From positions 1 through 14,380 of the forward strand of contig SLPX01000291.1 in the NCBI GenBank assembly GCA_007131745.1: a DNA stretch of 14,380 nt. The letters are read 5' to 3'. Source of the DNA: Myxococcales bacterium. GTDB lineage: Bacteria > Myxococcota > Polyangia > HGW-17 > SLPX01. The notes under the pieces are model-generated. The model did not search any database and was not told the DNA's origin. It worked only from the letters and a program-made list of their open reading frames with translations. A program made the translations under genes and the position numbers. This document shows positions 13,784-14,380 of this stretch, in pieces; the stretch's first letter is position 1, and the number at the start of each line of letters is the position of its first letter.

Positions 13784-14380
13784 ATGAAACAATCGAGACA
13801 TAAACATATCAGTTCTCCACTTCATTCCTTTTGCAGAAAACATCTCACTTTGCGGGTGTTTGAAGGTTTGATAAATCTTTTGTATCCGCAACAATGCCCG
13901 GGGTGTGACAAAACAGTCGGCAAACAGGATATTTTTTGTTCATGCTGCAAAACAACCATTGAACCGATCAGCGAACCTTTCTGTCCCAGGTGTTTTTTGC
14001 CCTATGAAAGTGGTGTGTCTCATCTTTGCCCGGAATGCCGGAGTAATCCTCCACCTTTTGAAACCGCTGCGGCCGTGTTTCGCTATGGCGGCGCTCTCGC
14101 CCGCGGAGTTCAAAGACTAAAATACGGCAGGCAAATTCACATGGGCAAACCCCTCGGATCACTGCTCGCTCACCACCTGGCTGCTCTGAACCCGGAAATC
14201 ATTGCGCCCGTGCCTCTGGAACCAAAACGGCTACGTGCCCGCGGTTTCAACCAATCTTATGAACTAATCAAGGGAGTACGTGAAAAAACCGCTGTCGTCA
14301 TTCCTAACCTTCTTGCACGCAAACCGGGCGGCTCTCCCCAGGCTTCAAAATCATTCGCTGAGCGTAGAAATCTTAAATCC
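13784..14380 (+). CDS. comF: ComF family phosphoribosyltransferase-like protein, 3' end beyond the window
   Basis: The open frame runs 199 codons from ATG at 13784 to the window edge without a stop. ComF proteins take part in DNA uptake in competent bacteria, and many non-competent species carry homologues of unclear role. The layout is typical: a basic N-terminus, then a zinc-finger region opening L-L-Y-P-Q-Q-C-P-G-C (Cys38/Cys41) with further C-x2-C pairs (FCSCC, FCPRC, LCPEC), then the phosphoribosyltransferase part with F-R-Y-G-G, L-K-Y-G-R, P-V-P-L and the signature R-G-F-N-Q at 153-157, ending near Q-A-S-K-S-F-A-E-R-R-N. About 30-50 residues should be missing, judging from usual family length. 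The ribosome site is weak (AGG is 12 bases upstream). The N-terminus is about 30 residues longer than the conserved part, so a GTG at residue 25 is an alternative. Confidence 0.92.
   Translation, partial: MKQSRHKHISSPLHSFCRKHLTLRVFEGLINLLYPQQCPGCDKTVGKQDIFCSCCKTTIEPISEPFCPRCFLPYESGVSHLCPECRSNPPPFETAAAVFRYGGALARGVQRLKYGRQIHMGKPLGSLLAHHLAALNPEIIAPVPLEPKRLRARGFNQSYELIKGVREKTAVVIPNLLARKPGGSPQASKSFAERRNLKS

Overview
The window looks like a chromosomal segment of a Gram-negative bacterium of moderate GC. The best lineage clue is the style of its secreted proteins: cysteine-rich C-x-P-x-C-x-G-x2-C-G modules behind a lipoprotein signal, and a tandem Cys/Trp repeat containing GTQTRTC and CTWG-x-W. I associate both with Myxococcota, Bradymonadales and related delta lineages. 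That placement is inference from recalled family style, not a database result. I see no rRNA, tRNA, CRISPR array, transposase or phage gene.

Layout. (1) Positions 1-304 carry two identical 102-bp direct repeats 202 bp apart, non-coding and hairpin-rich. (2) Positions 318-6370 (minus strand) form a compact membrane operon, read from high to low coordinates: a long NfeD with two ClpP-like domains, a possible 38-aa overlapping ORF, a short NfeD, the flotillin-like FloA, an unknown 67-aa protein and an unknown single-pass 530-aa protein. (3) Positions 6535-13692 hold five mostly single genes on alternating strands: a lipoprotein with an Asp-box, probably beta-propeller; a soluble protein with five zinc sites; an extensin-like/LAS-type peptidoglycan metallopeptidase; a Cys-rich repeat lipoprotein; and a lipoprotein with four recurring W-K-x-x-D modules. 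(4) The right edge carries the 5' part of comF, whose stop lies outside the window.

How the genes fit together. NfeD and flotillin genes commonly lie side by side, and their products organise membrane microdomains. The two small or unknown genes after floA share tight junctions with it and probably act at the same membrane sites. Four of the five following genes encode exported envelope proteins, one of them probably cutting peptidoglycan. Several start codons were moved inward from the longest ORF to GTG or ATG codons with good Shine-Dalgarno spacing; these choices are argued in the entries. The most unusual items are the NfeD with an apparently dead first protease domain, the 102-bp structured repeat, the regular 114-bp repeat inside a lipoprotein gene, a 26-bp sequence shared by two loci, and the unknown genes behind floA.
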